From an uncultured Woeseiaceae bacterium (lineage in GTDB: Bacteria > Pseudomonadota > Gammaproteobacteria > Steroidobacterales > Woeseiaceae): a stretch of 64,000 nucleotides of DNA. Positions 26,690-34,669 of the stretch are shown here, one piece after another. The stretch lies in contig CAJQPL010000010.1 of assembly GCA_905480215.1 (NCBI GenBank), positions 1-64,000 on the forward strand. Direction: 5' to 3'. The notes below the pieces were generated by a model, which saw only the letters and a list, made by a program, of their open reading frames with translations, did no database searches and was not told where the DNA came from. A program made the position numbers and the translations under genes. Positions within the stretch are counted from its first letter, which is position 1. Each line of letters begins with the position of its first letter.

Positions 26690-27186
26690 AGTTCAATTGA
26701 AAAAGGCACAGTTGCTGAAAGGCAATCTCGCAAAGCCACCGGTCTACGGAGCGCGCCATCGGCGGCGCTATTTCATCACCTTGTGTGGGGCCTGGAATCG
26801 GCGATAAGGCGTCAATGTTGTCGGCGCAGCTTGTTAGTCTGAAAGTCGTTACAGCAAGCGGCAAACTTATGAAGGTGAACGATACGCAACGTCACCTTCT
26901 AAACGCGTTTCGCCTGAGTTACGGCATGTTGGGGATCATCTACGAAGTAACGCTGCGAGTACGTCCGATTATGAATTTCGCTGCGAGCCACCGCAGTATG
27001 GATGTCGATGCGTTTGCAAATATTTCAGACCGACTCGCGACGCTTATGTCGAGCAAACCTATGCCGGGCGAATGGACTTTTTTCGCAAGATCAGGCGACA
27101 ACTTGACCCTGAAGATAGGCTGCTTAACCCATATTTGGCGCGATACTTTAAGTAAGAGCGAAGCTCGAAACATTCGTAGCTTCTGA
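26690..27186 (+). pseudogene. Remnant of an FAD-linked oxidase (PCMH-type)
   Basis: The frame from about 26740 to 27186 reads IGGAISSPCVGPGIGDKASM, then LSAQLVSLKVVTASGKLMKV and SYGMLGIIYEVTLRVRP, the standard middle of FAD-binding_4 oxidases such as arabinonolactone or gulonolactone oxidase. Just upstream another frame gives GNLAKPPVYGA, which would precede it in an intact gene, indicating a frameshift near 26750. The N-terminal flavinylation region and the C-terminal substrate domain are missing. I read it as a decayed fragment with no intact start. Confidence 0.65.
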
Positions 27187-27261
27187 TGAATCCTCATAAA
27201 TACCTGTTTTTATTAGAAATTATGCTTCATAGCAGCAATTCTTCTATCTGTGCACTGGTTT

Positions 27262-27300
27262 TTATATATCGGACTGATAGTATGCATCGCCCCGATATAT
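27262..27300. promoter_or_regulatory. Inverted repeat upstream of padR (candidate operator)
   Basis: A perfect 10-bp inverted repeat, TATATATCGG (27262-27271) and CCGATATATA (27291-27300), has a 19-bp spacer and ends 15 bases before the PadR start codon. PadR regulators usually repress their own operon from such a site. Binding is inference. Confidence 0.6.
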
Positions 27301-27315
27301 ACTCACGAGCTCAAG

Positions 27316-27858
27316 ATGGATGTCAAAACAGTTTGCCTCGGAATGCTAACGGACGGTCCTGCTTCTGGCTATGACCTGAAAAAGCAATTCGAATCCACGT
27401 TCGCACATTTTTTTGCGGCCGGCTACGGGTCGATCTACCCCGCTCTCTCATCGTTGGCAGAAAAAGGTTTCGTTACTTGCGAACACGTTCCGCAGGACGG
27501 CAAGCCCGATCGCAAGGTGTACGAGATCACCGATACTGGTCGGGCATGTCTTCTGAGTTCGCTCGATGATCCGGCACCTGGCCACAAAGTTCGATCCGAT
27601 TTTCTGGCAACGATGTGTTTCTCGCATTTGATGACAAACAGTCAGGTCGAAACGGTCTTGAATAATCTTACTGGAGAGATTGAATTTCAACAGAAGTTGA
27701 TTGCTGACATGCAAGCCACATGCGCACACGACTGGCCCGTCGGCAAATGCTTTGTTGCCGGTTTTGGCGAGACCATGACGGCGGCCATAAAGAAATATAT
27801 CGAAGATAATCGACATACGCTTACAGAAGATACGGCACCAAAAGTCGCTGCCCGTTAG
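27316..27858 (+). CDS. PadR-family transcriptional regulator
   Basis: 180 aa from the ATG at 27316; the earlier start in the track lies before the inverted repeat. A winged helix (about residues 5-80: LGMLTDGPASGYDLKKQFE, then YPALSSLAEKGFVTCEHV and GKPDRKVYEITDTGR) is followed by a C-terminal dimerisation region typical of PadR subfamily-1. It precedes an RND adaptor by eight bases, so it most likely represses that efflux pair. PadR proteins more often control ABC or MFS pumps, which makes this pairing uncommon. Confidence 0.92.
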   Translation: MDVKTVCLGMLTDGPASGYDLKKQFESTFAHFFAAGYGSIYPALSSLAEKGFVTCEHVPQDGKPDRKVYEITDTGRACLLSSLDDPAPGHKVRSDFLATMCFSHLMTNSQVETVLNNLTGEIEFQQKLIADMQATCAHDWPVGKCFVAGFGETMTAAIKKYIEDNRHTLTEDTAPKVAAR

Positions 27859-27866
27859 GAACGAAC

Positions 27867-29000
27867 ATGCAACAAAGTACTTATAACAAATACAAATCCT
27901 GGCTGGTCTCTGCGGGCATCGCTGTTGCTGTTGCTGTCTGGCTGGCCTCGGGACAAATCGGTGACGACGAAGCGCCTCCTGCTACGGCTGCGGCCACAGC
28001 CACTTCTAGCGAATCCAAAAATGCAGTTCGAGTTCGACATCAAACAGCGGAATTGGTGCAGCGAACGATCACCGTTAACGGCAAGACGGCGCCCGCACGG
28101 TCGGTGGCGTTAGCCGCCCAGACGGAAGGACGTATTGACAGCATCGGCGCAGAGCGTGGATCCAACATGGAACGCGGCGACCTAATCGTGCGTCTTGATG
28201 AACGCGACCGCACAGCCAGGCTTCTGCAATCTGAGGCAACCGTCAAACAACGCGAGGTCGAGTACGAAGCAAGACTCAAACTGAAGTCGTCAAGTTATGT
28301 ATCAGAATCCCAACTACAGGAAGCTGTAGCTCTTCTAGAGGTGGCAAGAGCCGACCTGACCCGGGCTAAATTGGATTTGGACTACATGACCATCCGTGCG
28401 CCCTTTGGCGGCGCGCTTCAAGACCGAGCAGTTGAAGTTGGTGATTTCGTGAAAGTAGGCGAGGCCATCGCTACTTATGTCGACAACCGCATGATTATTG
28501 TATCTGCGAATTTGTCAGAATTTGATGCTCATCATGTCAGTGTCGGCGATCAAGCGGAGGCTCAGCTGGCAACAGGAGAGACTGTAGAAGGTCGTATACG
28601 CTATGTCGCGCCGGTTGCAGATGAAGCCACTCGGACTTTCGGCGTTGAGCTTGAAATAGACAACTCGGACGGTGAGTTGCGGATAGGAGGAACAGCTGTC
28701 CTCAAAATTCCTGCTGAAGAGACTCTGGCGCATCGCGTGTCACCGTCGCTCCTCACACTCGACGATGCTGGCAATATTGGCATCAAGATTATTGGCGAGA
28801 ATGGCTTGGTCGAGTTTGTTGTCGCAGACATAGCATTGTCCACAAACAATGGCGTCTGGCTGGCCGGATTACCACAGGATGCAACCATCATCACCGTAGG
28901 CCAGGGATACGTCTCAAATGGCGCGCGCGTCAATGCAGTGCCCGAAGACGATATAGATACTGCGGTCGCGATCAAGTCAGGTACTGAGGCCAACGACTAA
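27867..29000 (+). CDS. RND efflux periplasmic adaptor (membrane fusion protein)
   Basis: 377 aa. An N-terminal hydrophobic helix (about residues 10-26), with no lipobox, anchors it. The biotinyl-lipoyl half-motifs (ALAAQTEGRIDSIGAERGSN and LDYMTIRAPFGGALQDRAVE) flank a short coiled-coil hairpin. Beta-barrel and membrane-proximal domains follow. The adaptor links the inner-membrane RND pump to an outer-membrane channel. Its TAA stop overlaps the pump gene as TAATG. Confidence 0.93.
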   Translation: MQQSTYNKYKSWLVSAGIAVAVAVWLASGQIGDDEAPPATAAATATSSESKNAVRVRHQTAELVQRTITVNGKTAPARSVALAAQTEGRIDSIGAERGSNMERGDLIVRLDERDRTARLLQSEATVKQREVEYEARLKLKSSSYVSESQLQEAVALLEVARADLTRAKLDLDYMTIRAPFGGALQDRAVEVGDFVKVGEAIATYVDNRMIIVSANLSEFDAHHVSVGDQAEAQLATGETVEGRIRYVAPVADEATRTFGVELEIDNSDGELRIGGTAVLKIPAEETLAHRVSPSLLTLDDAGNIGIKIIGENGLVEFVVADIALSTNNGVWLAGLPQDATIITVGQGYVSNGARVNAVPEDDIDTAVAIKSGTEAND

Positions 29001-32000
29001 TGAGCATCATTGAGACAGCAATGTTGCGGTCACGAACTGTGATCTTGTCATTGCTTATCGTTTTGATCGGCGGCGCCGTCACCTACACGACCATCCCCAA
29101 GGAAGCCGAGCCGGATATAGAAATTCCGATCGTTTATATAAGCATCAATCACGACGGAATTTCGCCCGAGGATGCAGAGCGTCTCCTGGTTCGTGTATTA
29201 GAGCAGGAATTGCGATCCATCGAAGGCATCAAGGAAATGACTGCCAATGCCTACGAAGGCGGTGCGAATGTACAGCTGGAGTTTGATGCAGGCGTTGATA
29301 CGAAGGTCGCACTGCAAGATGTTCGTGAAAAAGTTGACATGGCGAAGGCGGAGCTGCCTGGCGACACCGATGAACCGACCGTAAGCGAAGTCAAAGTGTC
29401 CCGCTTCGATCCAATGCTCGTCCTTAATCTTGCTGGCAACGTTCCAGAAAGAATGCTCACCAGAATAGCTGTCGATCTGAAAGAAAAAATCGAGAGTATC
29501 GTTGGCGTACTTGAAGTGAACCTGATCGGTACTCGTGAGGAGCTGATGGAGGTTGTGATTGATCCATTGGCGATGGAAAGTTACGGCCTTGATCAGGCGC
29601 AGATTATTCAGTTCGTCGATCGTAACAATCGCCTGGTCGCCGCCGGAGCGCTGCATTCAAGCGAGGGCCGCTTCCCGGTAAAGATTCCCGGTGTCTTTGA
29701 AAGTGCCGCCGACGTTCTCGATATGCCGATAAAGGCCGTCGGCGAGCGGGTGGTTCATTTTAAGGACATCGCAGAAGTTCGGCGGACCTATAAGGACGCT
29801 GAAAGTGTGGCACGACTCAACGGCAAGCCAGCGCTCGCCATTGAAGTCGTGCAACGCGGTGGCGCAAACGTCATCGAGACTATTGCATCGATAAAGGCGC
29901 TCTTGGCTGAAGAAAAGAAAATGTGGCCTCAGACCATCGAGATAGTCGCATCGCGTGACAAGTCGAAAGATGTCAATGACATGTTGTCTGAGTTGCAGAA
30001 TAACGTTCTGTCCGCGGTGCTTCTGGTCTTCATTGTAATTATCGGCATTCTCGGAATCCGTTCCGCATTGTTGGTCGGTGTTGCGATTCCCGGTAGCTTC
30101 TTGATGGGTATTTTATTGATTGGTTCGTTTGGCGTCACGATCAATATGATGGTTTTGTTTGCCTTGATTATGGCGGTAGGCATGTTGGTAGATGGCGCTA
30201 TCGTTGTGACCGAGATGGCTGACAGGCGAATGGCTGAAGGTGAGTCCAGGCACGACGCGTATTCCCGAGCTGCCATCCGCATGTCGTGGCCAATTATCGC
30301 ATCAACATGTACAACGCTCGCAGCCTTTGTACCGCTGGCTTTCTGGCCCGGTCAATCCGGCGAGTTTATGAAATTTTTGCCTATTACTCTTATTGCCGTT
30401 TTAGCAGCATCGTTGGTCATGGCGCTACTATTCGTACCTACTCTCGGGTCCATTTTCGGCAAGACGGGTGCGAATACCGAAGAATCTCGGCGCAACCTGG
30501 CTGCCGCAGAGACCGGTGATCTAGAAACCGTATCCGGATTCACTGGTCGATATATCAGATTCTTACAAGCTTCCTTAAAGCGTCCTTGGTTAAATGTTGG
30601 TGCTGTTTCGCTGCTTTTGATATCTATCTACACAGCCTTTATCTTTTTTGGCAAAGGCGTCGAATATTTTCCTGAGGTCGAACAACCATTTGGAATGATC
30701 GACATCCGTGCGCGTGGCGATCAATCAACAGCAGAACGAGACAACCTGGTTCGTCAAGTTGAAGAGCGCGTTCTCGGTATGCCCGAGATCGAATTCTTGT
30801 ATGCGAAGACCGGCGAAAACGATCAGGGGGCCGAGGATCAGATCGGGACATTGACGTTGAACTACATTGAATGGGATCAACGGCGAAAGGCGGATGACAT
30901 TCTTGCAGAAATACGCGATCGAACTTCTGATCTTGTAGGCATAAGAATCGAACCACGAAAACCCGATATGGGTCCGCCTATGGGGAAACCGATTCGCATT
31001 GAATTTGTATCGCGCTTCGATGATGCGCTCGAAGACTCGGTCGCTGAAGTACGCAGGGTGATGGAGGCCACCAGCGGCATTGTCAATATTGAAGACAGTC
31101 GACCACTGCCGGGTATTGAATGGCAAATCAAAGTCGATCGCGCAGAGGCCGCGCGATTCGGTGCTGATATATCATTGGTTGGCGCCATGGTTCAGCTGGT
31201 AACCAACGGCATTAAGATTGGTGAGTATCGACCGGATGATAGTGATGAAGAAATCGACATTCGCGTGCGCTATCCGGAAAGTAGTCGAAGTCTTTCGCAG
31301 ATAGACGAACTCCGCATTCCGTCAGAGCAAGGACTGGTTCCGATCAGCACTTTCGTAAAACGAGTTCCCGCGCAAAAAGTCGGCAATATCCAGCGCATCG
31401 ATATGCGTCGAATGATGTCGATTGACGCCGATGTCGATGCCGAATTTCTTGTCAACGATGTCGTCGCAGAACTTCGTCAGGAAATGCCGAGTCTGAAAAT
31501 CGACCCGCGTGTCAGTATGACTTTCGGTGGAAGTACGCAGGACCAAGAGGACGATCAGGCGTTCCTCGCCAAGGCGATGCTCATAGCGCTCGCAGCCATG
31601 GCGATTATTTTGGTCACGCAATTTAATAGCATCTATCAAGCTGGCTTGATCCTGACGGCGGTAGTTTTCTCGACCGGGGGTGTAATGCTGGGACTCCTGA
31701 TAACCGGCAAAGCGTTTGGCGTAATAATGAGCAGCATCGGAGTCATCACCCTCGCTGGCATTGTCGTCAATAACAATATCGTTCTGATCGATACCTACAA
31801 CGTATTGCGCGCCCGGGGCAAGCAGCCGTTTGAGGCGATAATGCGAACCTGCGCTATTCGCCTGCGCCCCGTCCTGTTAACAACCGTTACGACGATTGTG
31901 GGTTTGATGCCAATGGTATTCGGCGTCAATATCAATCTCGTTGACCGATCGGTGTCCATTGGAGCTCCCAGCTCCCAATGGTGGTCTCAACTGGCATCTG

Positions 32001-32143
32001 CGGTCGCGGGTGGGCTGGCATTCGCTACCATTTTGACCTTGGTACTTACGCCAAGCCTCCTCATGATTCAGGCCAATGTCCGTTCCAAGATTGCGGATCG
32101 TCGGAAACGTATTGCTGGCGCCGCGACGCCCGCCACGCATTAG
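29000..32143 (+). CDS. RND efflux pump permease (AcrB family)
   Basis: 1047 aa inner-membrane proton-driven transporter. The two RND repeats each have the large periplasmic loop between TM1-2 and TM7-8. TM4 carries GMLVDGAIVV, with one Asp where AcrB has Asp-Asp, and TM10 carries GIVVNNNIVLID. The proton relay therefore keeps one of the two Asp residues and should be read with care. No outer-membrane factor is encoded here, so the pump likely shares a TolC-type channel. Regulated with the adaptor by the upstream PadR protein, by inference. Substrates not predictable. Confidence 0.93.
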   Translation: MSIIETAMLRSRTVILSLLIVLIGGAVTYTTIPKEAEPDIEIPIVYISINHDGISPEDAERLLVRVLEQELRSIEGIKEMTANAYEGGANVQLEFDAGVDTKVALQDVREKVDMAKAELPGDTDEPTVSEVKVSRFDPMLVLNLAGNVPERMLTRIAVDLKEKIESIVGVLEVNLIGTREELMEVVIDPLAMESYGLDQAQIIQFVDRNNRLVAAGALHSSEGRFPVKIPGVFESAADVLDMPIKAVGERVVHFKDIAEVRRTYKDAESVARLNGKPALAIEVVQRGGANVIETIASIKALLAEEKKMWPQTIEIVASRDKSKDVNDMLSELQNNVLSAVLLVFIVIIGILGIRSALLVGVAIPGSFLMGILLIGSFGVTINMMVLFALIMAVGMLVDGAIVVTEMADRRMAEGESRHDAYSRAAIRMSWPIIASTCTTLAAFVPLAFWPGQSGEFMKFLPITLIAVLAASLVMALLFVPTLGSIFGKTGANTEESRRNLAAAETGDLETVSGFTGRYIRFLQASLKRPWLNVGAVSLLLISIYTAFIFFGKGVEYFPEVEQPFGMIDIRARGDQSTAERDNLVRQVEERVLGMPEIEFLYAKTGENDQGAEDQIGTLTLNYIEWDQRRKADDILAEIRDRTSDLVGIRIEPRKPDMGPPMGKPIRIEFVSRFDDALEDSVAEVRRVMEATSGIVNIEDSRPLPGIEWQIKVDRAEAARFGADISLVGAMVQLVTNGIKIGEYRPDDSDEEIDIRVRYPESSRSLSQIDELRIPSEQGLVPISTFVKRVPAQKVGNIQRIDMRRMMSIDADVDAEFLVNDVVAELRQEMPSLKIDPRVSMTFGGSTQDQEDDQAFLAKAMLIALAAMAIILVTQFNSIYQAGLILTAVVFSTGGVMLGLLITGKAFGVIMSSIGVITLAGIVVNNNIVLIDTYNVLRARGKQPFEAIMRTCAIRLRPVLLTTVTTIVGLMPMVFGVNINLVDRSVSIGAPSSQWWSQLASAVAGGLAFATILTLVLTPSLLMIQANVRSKIADRRKRIAGAATPATH

Positions 32144-32901
32144 CGGCGAATCATTCGCTGCAGGCCAGTGACGCCCAACAGACCTAGCAGCAAAAACCAG
32201 CTCGTCGATCCACCACCTTCGCTGACAATGACGGTCGTTGTTCCGAGCGGTGAGTCTCTGCCTGCATCTTCAAGCGGCAAGTACGACAGCTCTGAGGAAT
32301 CGTCTGGTCCAAAGCTGGCGAGAAAGTTGCCATCATAGGCGTCGTATAATTCGATAAGGATATCGTAGTCGCCCGTTGGGTATCCGCTAACAAGCTCTGT
32401 ATCGACAATGTATTCATCATTGCTCGATGCACCGAAGATGGTGAAATCCTGCGTCGAAACGAATTCGTTCCACGGCCCCAGCTCATAGCTAAGATAGATG
32501 ACAGCATAGACATCTGCTTCGCCATAAACTGTATCGGCGTCGAACAACAAATCGATCCCGGTATAGAAGCCATCGAAATCCAGATCGGCATACAGATCGA
32601 CATCTGCATCGTAGATCCAGAAATCCGCGCTGGCTGATTGAGACCCATTGGCCGAAAGTTTTTGCTGCCCAGCAACTCTTGGCGTCAGCCCTCTCTTGCC
32701 CGTGGTTATCAGCGGCTCAAATTCGTCTCGCGACGCTATGCCGTCGCCATCCGATCCGCGTTGCATACCTTGGCCTTGCGACGTAATACTCGTACGCTTC
32801 TCTATGTTCTCAGTAGCGTATGCAGAGACTGTTCCGGCGAGCAACAAAAATGCGAACGCGGCGTACAAAATTGCGCGGATACTTCGTATTTGAGTTTTCA
32901 T
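32140..32901 (-). CDS. Secreted protein with a GlyGly-CTERM-like sorting tail
   Basis: 253 aa. A signal peptide (AILYAAFAFLLLAGTVSAYA) and a C-terminal tripartite tail (EGGGSTSWFLLLGLLGVTGL, then QRMIRR) frame a beta-rich acidic domain that contains repeated Tyr/Asp/Asp-rich segments (YDADVDLYADLDFDGFYTG). The tail has the Gly-rich, hydrophobic, basic order of GlyGly-CTERM proteins processed by rhombosortase; I cannot see the sortase in the window. Its end overlaps the RND gene by four bases in convergent orientation. Confidence 0.75.
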   Translation of the reverse strand: MKTQIRSIRAILYAAFAFLLLAGTVSAYATENIEKRTSITSQGQGMQRGSDGDGIASRDEFEPLITTGKRGLTPRVAGQQKLSANGSQSASADFWIYDADVDLYADLDFDGFYTGIDLLFDADTVYGEADVYAVIYLSYELGPWNEFVSTQDFTIFGASSNDEYIVDTELVSGYPTGDYDILIELYDAYDGNFLASFGPDDSSELSYLPLEDAGRDSPLGTTTVIVSEGGGSTSWFLLLGLLGVTGLQRMIRR

Positions 32902-33033
32902 TTTCCTGTCCTTTTGAACATTACGCGTTCATTAGAACCTCCAGTCGCTGAATCGCGGCTGAACTTGTGTCCTTGCTTGAAAACTCATGCGATCATGTTC
33001 AGCTGATATTCATGATCAACGAAAAACATAATA

Positions 33034-33909
33034 TTGAACACGACCAGGGCGGATAACATTGGAAAATCCATCACCTGGATCCTACTCGGCGTCTCGGGTG
33101 GGCTGGGTCTGGATTTGTGTGCAAAAGAACTTCTGCAGGATTATTCACTGCAAGAATTTATTTTTATACGCAGCGCCATCGGCGTGCTTGTTTTTCTATT
33201 AATAGCGCCGATCTTCTTCGGTGGCCACAAGATGCTGCACACAGCGCGTTGGAAGTGGCACGCGCTGCGATCCACGCTAGCAATCGGTGCTATGTATGGA
33301 TTCTTTTACGGCCTTTCGAAAATGCCGCTTGTTAATGCGCTGACCCTGGGTTTCACAGCACCGCTAATGGTCACAGCATTATCGAGCATCTTCCTCGGTG
33401 ACCATATCGGGCGGCACCGTTGGGGCGCTGTGGTTGTTGGGTTTATCGGTACGTTAGTCATGCTGCGCCCGGGAAGTGGCGAGTTTACCTTCGCCTCGAT
33501 GGCTATATTGATAGCTGCATTCTGCTATGCGACGCAGGCAATTACGGCACGTTATCTTAAAGATGAATCGATGCTGTCGATGGCAGTCTATGTCGTGCTC
33601 GGTCCGATGTTGGTCGCGAGTTTCTTTATCAACAACGAAACGTGGATTACGCCAGACAGCAAAGGTTGGATATTGATGCTTGGCGCCGGACTATGCTCCG
33701 TCGTAACCTGGATCGGGTTCATCAACGGCTATCGCGGAACATCGCCCGCTATTCTGGCGCCGTTCGAGTACGCAGCACTAATCGGCGGAGCAATTGCCGG
33801 CTATCTAATTTGGGGAGAAGTTCCCGACCGCTGGGTACTCGCCGGAGGAATGATCATTATCGCCTCCGGCCTATATGTCGTTTATAGAGAAGTCGGTCGA
33901 CTAAACTAG
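33034..33909 (+). CDS. DMT-family transporter (two EamA domains)
   Basis: 291 aa with about ten membrane helices in two EamA halves, the second beginning near residue 150 (FASMAILIAAFCYATQAITARYL). Drug/metabolite transporters export amino acids, nucleotides or drugs; no substrate can be read here. The start is TTG without a strong ribosome site, preceded by a 14-codon ATG-initiated ORF in another frame that overlaps it. It overlaps the convergent TerB gene by four bases. Confidence 0.85.
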   Translation: MNTTRADNIGKSITWILLGVSGGLGLDLCAKELLQDYSLQEFIFIRSAIGVLVFLLIAPIFFGGHKMLHTARWKWHALRSTLAIGAMYGFFYGLSKMPLVNALTLGFTAPLMVTALSSIFLGDHIGRHRWGAVVVGFIGTLVMLRPGSGEFTFASMAILIAAFCYATQAITARYLKDESMLSMAVYVVLGPMLVASFFINNETWITPDSKGWILMLGAGLCSVVTWIGFINGYRGTSPAILAPFEYAALIGGAIAGYLIWGEVPDRWVLAGGMIIIASGLYVVYREVGRLN

Positions 33910-34352
33910 TCAATATCTCCAGCGACAAAACCCGCGATCTCCGATGGTGTGGCCTGCAATGCAATAGCAACCCGATCAAAGAAATCAACTTCAAGCACGC
34001 TGACATTGCTATCGCTACGAAACACATCGGCAAGCGCGCCAATGACGGTAGAGCGTTGCGCGATAGATAGTTTCTTGCGCACGCTGCCAAGATACTTGCG
34101 CAACGTTGCTTCTGCATATAACTCAGAGCGCGCCGCTACCCGGATATCAGCCGAGCTGAATTCTTCGCCAGTACAATTCTTAAGAATCGCCTGAATCCTC
34201 TCGACCTCAACACTTTGAATATTGATATCAGCGTCGGCCGCACGCGCAAGCGTCATTAGCAAGACTTCTTTGAACAGCTCATTCTGCTGCTCGCCGCTGA
34301 CTTCAGCCCCGCCGAAGAGATTGAGGACGTTCTTAAGATCTGCAATTGCCAT
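33906..34352 (-). CDS. TerB-family protein
   Basis: 148 aa single-domain helical protein matching the TerB fold: NELFKEVLLMTLARAADADI, then a second metal-binding-type helix with LEVDFFDRVAIAL. TerB proteins, named for tellurite resistance, bind Ca2+ or other metals and occur in membrane-stress complexes; isolated copies are common and of unknown role. The gene starts with ATG and AGAGAACAACC upstream. Confidence 0.85.
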   Translation of the reverse strand: MAIADLKNVLNLFGGAEVSGEQQNELFKEVLLMTLARAADADINIQSVEVERIQAILKNCTGEEFSSADIRVAARSELYAEATLRKYLGSVRKKLSIAQRSTVIGALADVFRSDSNVSVLEVDFFDRVAIALQATPSEIAGFVAGDID

Positions 34353-34493
34353 GGTTGTTCTCTTTTTTTATATGGTTGGCTGAGCGGGTAATAATAACCC
34401 GAATAACACAGACTATTGAAGGCGTTTTTTAAACTTATTTTCTTTTTGGAATTTATACACTTACAGGAGATACTGGGGTCGGGCAAATAAACA

Positions 34494-34508
34494 AAAGGAG
34501 GTGATCCA
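34494..34508 (+). promoter_or_regulatory. Extended Shine-Dalgarno, 15-nt match to the 16S 3' end
   Basis: AAAGGAGGTGATCCA is the exact complement of the 16S rRNA 3' end (TGGATCACCTCCTTT) over 15 bases. GGAGG ends six bases before the ATG at 34508, the best spacing. Such a long match is very rare and would bind 30S subunits tightly. Confidence 0.7.
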
Positions 34509-34588
34509 TGTCTAGTGGGATAACAGAGGTATCTAGAAAACTCAGAGTTCTGAAACGAATGACGGAGCATCGTCACGAATTTCACTGA
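34508..34588 (+). CDS. 26-residue ORF after an extreme ribosome binding site
   Basis: Encodes MSSGITEVSRKLRVLKRMTE plus six more residues, a basic peptide with no membrane helix or signal. It is too short for the ORF track, but has the strongest Shine-Dalgarno in the window and is followed 28 bases after its stop by a strong terminator, so it forms a unit of its own on the + strand between two minus-strand genes. The product could be a tiny functional protein, or the ORF may be incidental to an RNA that binds ribosomes. No family recognised. Confidence 0.5.
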   Translation: MSSGITEVSRKLRVLKRMTEHRHEFH

Positions 34589-34616
34589 CTCTCCTTTTTA
34601 GACACCCAGTCTCACA

Positions 34617-34649
34617 GAAGGCCGCAGCGATGCGGCCTTCTTTGTTTTT
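34617..34649 (+). terminator. Strong intrinsic terminator
   Basis: GAAGGCCGCA (34617-34626) and TGCGGCCTTC (34631-34640) form a perfect 10-bp stem with the loop GCGA, followed by TTTGTTTTT. The T tract is only on the + side, so it ends a + strand transcript, which can only be that of the tiny ORF. Confidence 0.88.
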
Positions 34650-34669
34650 GGGGAATTTACTAAGAACGC

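Noticed and set aside
34385-34401. CGGGT-N7-ACCCG as a terminator for TerB or promoter operator
   Set aside because: Five-base stem with no T tract; too weak to call.
34494-34508. Fragment of a 16S rRNA gene
   Set aside because: Similarity stops after 15 bases; flanks show no rRNA sequence, and a start codon is at the right distance.
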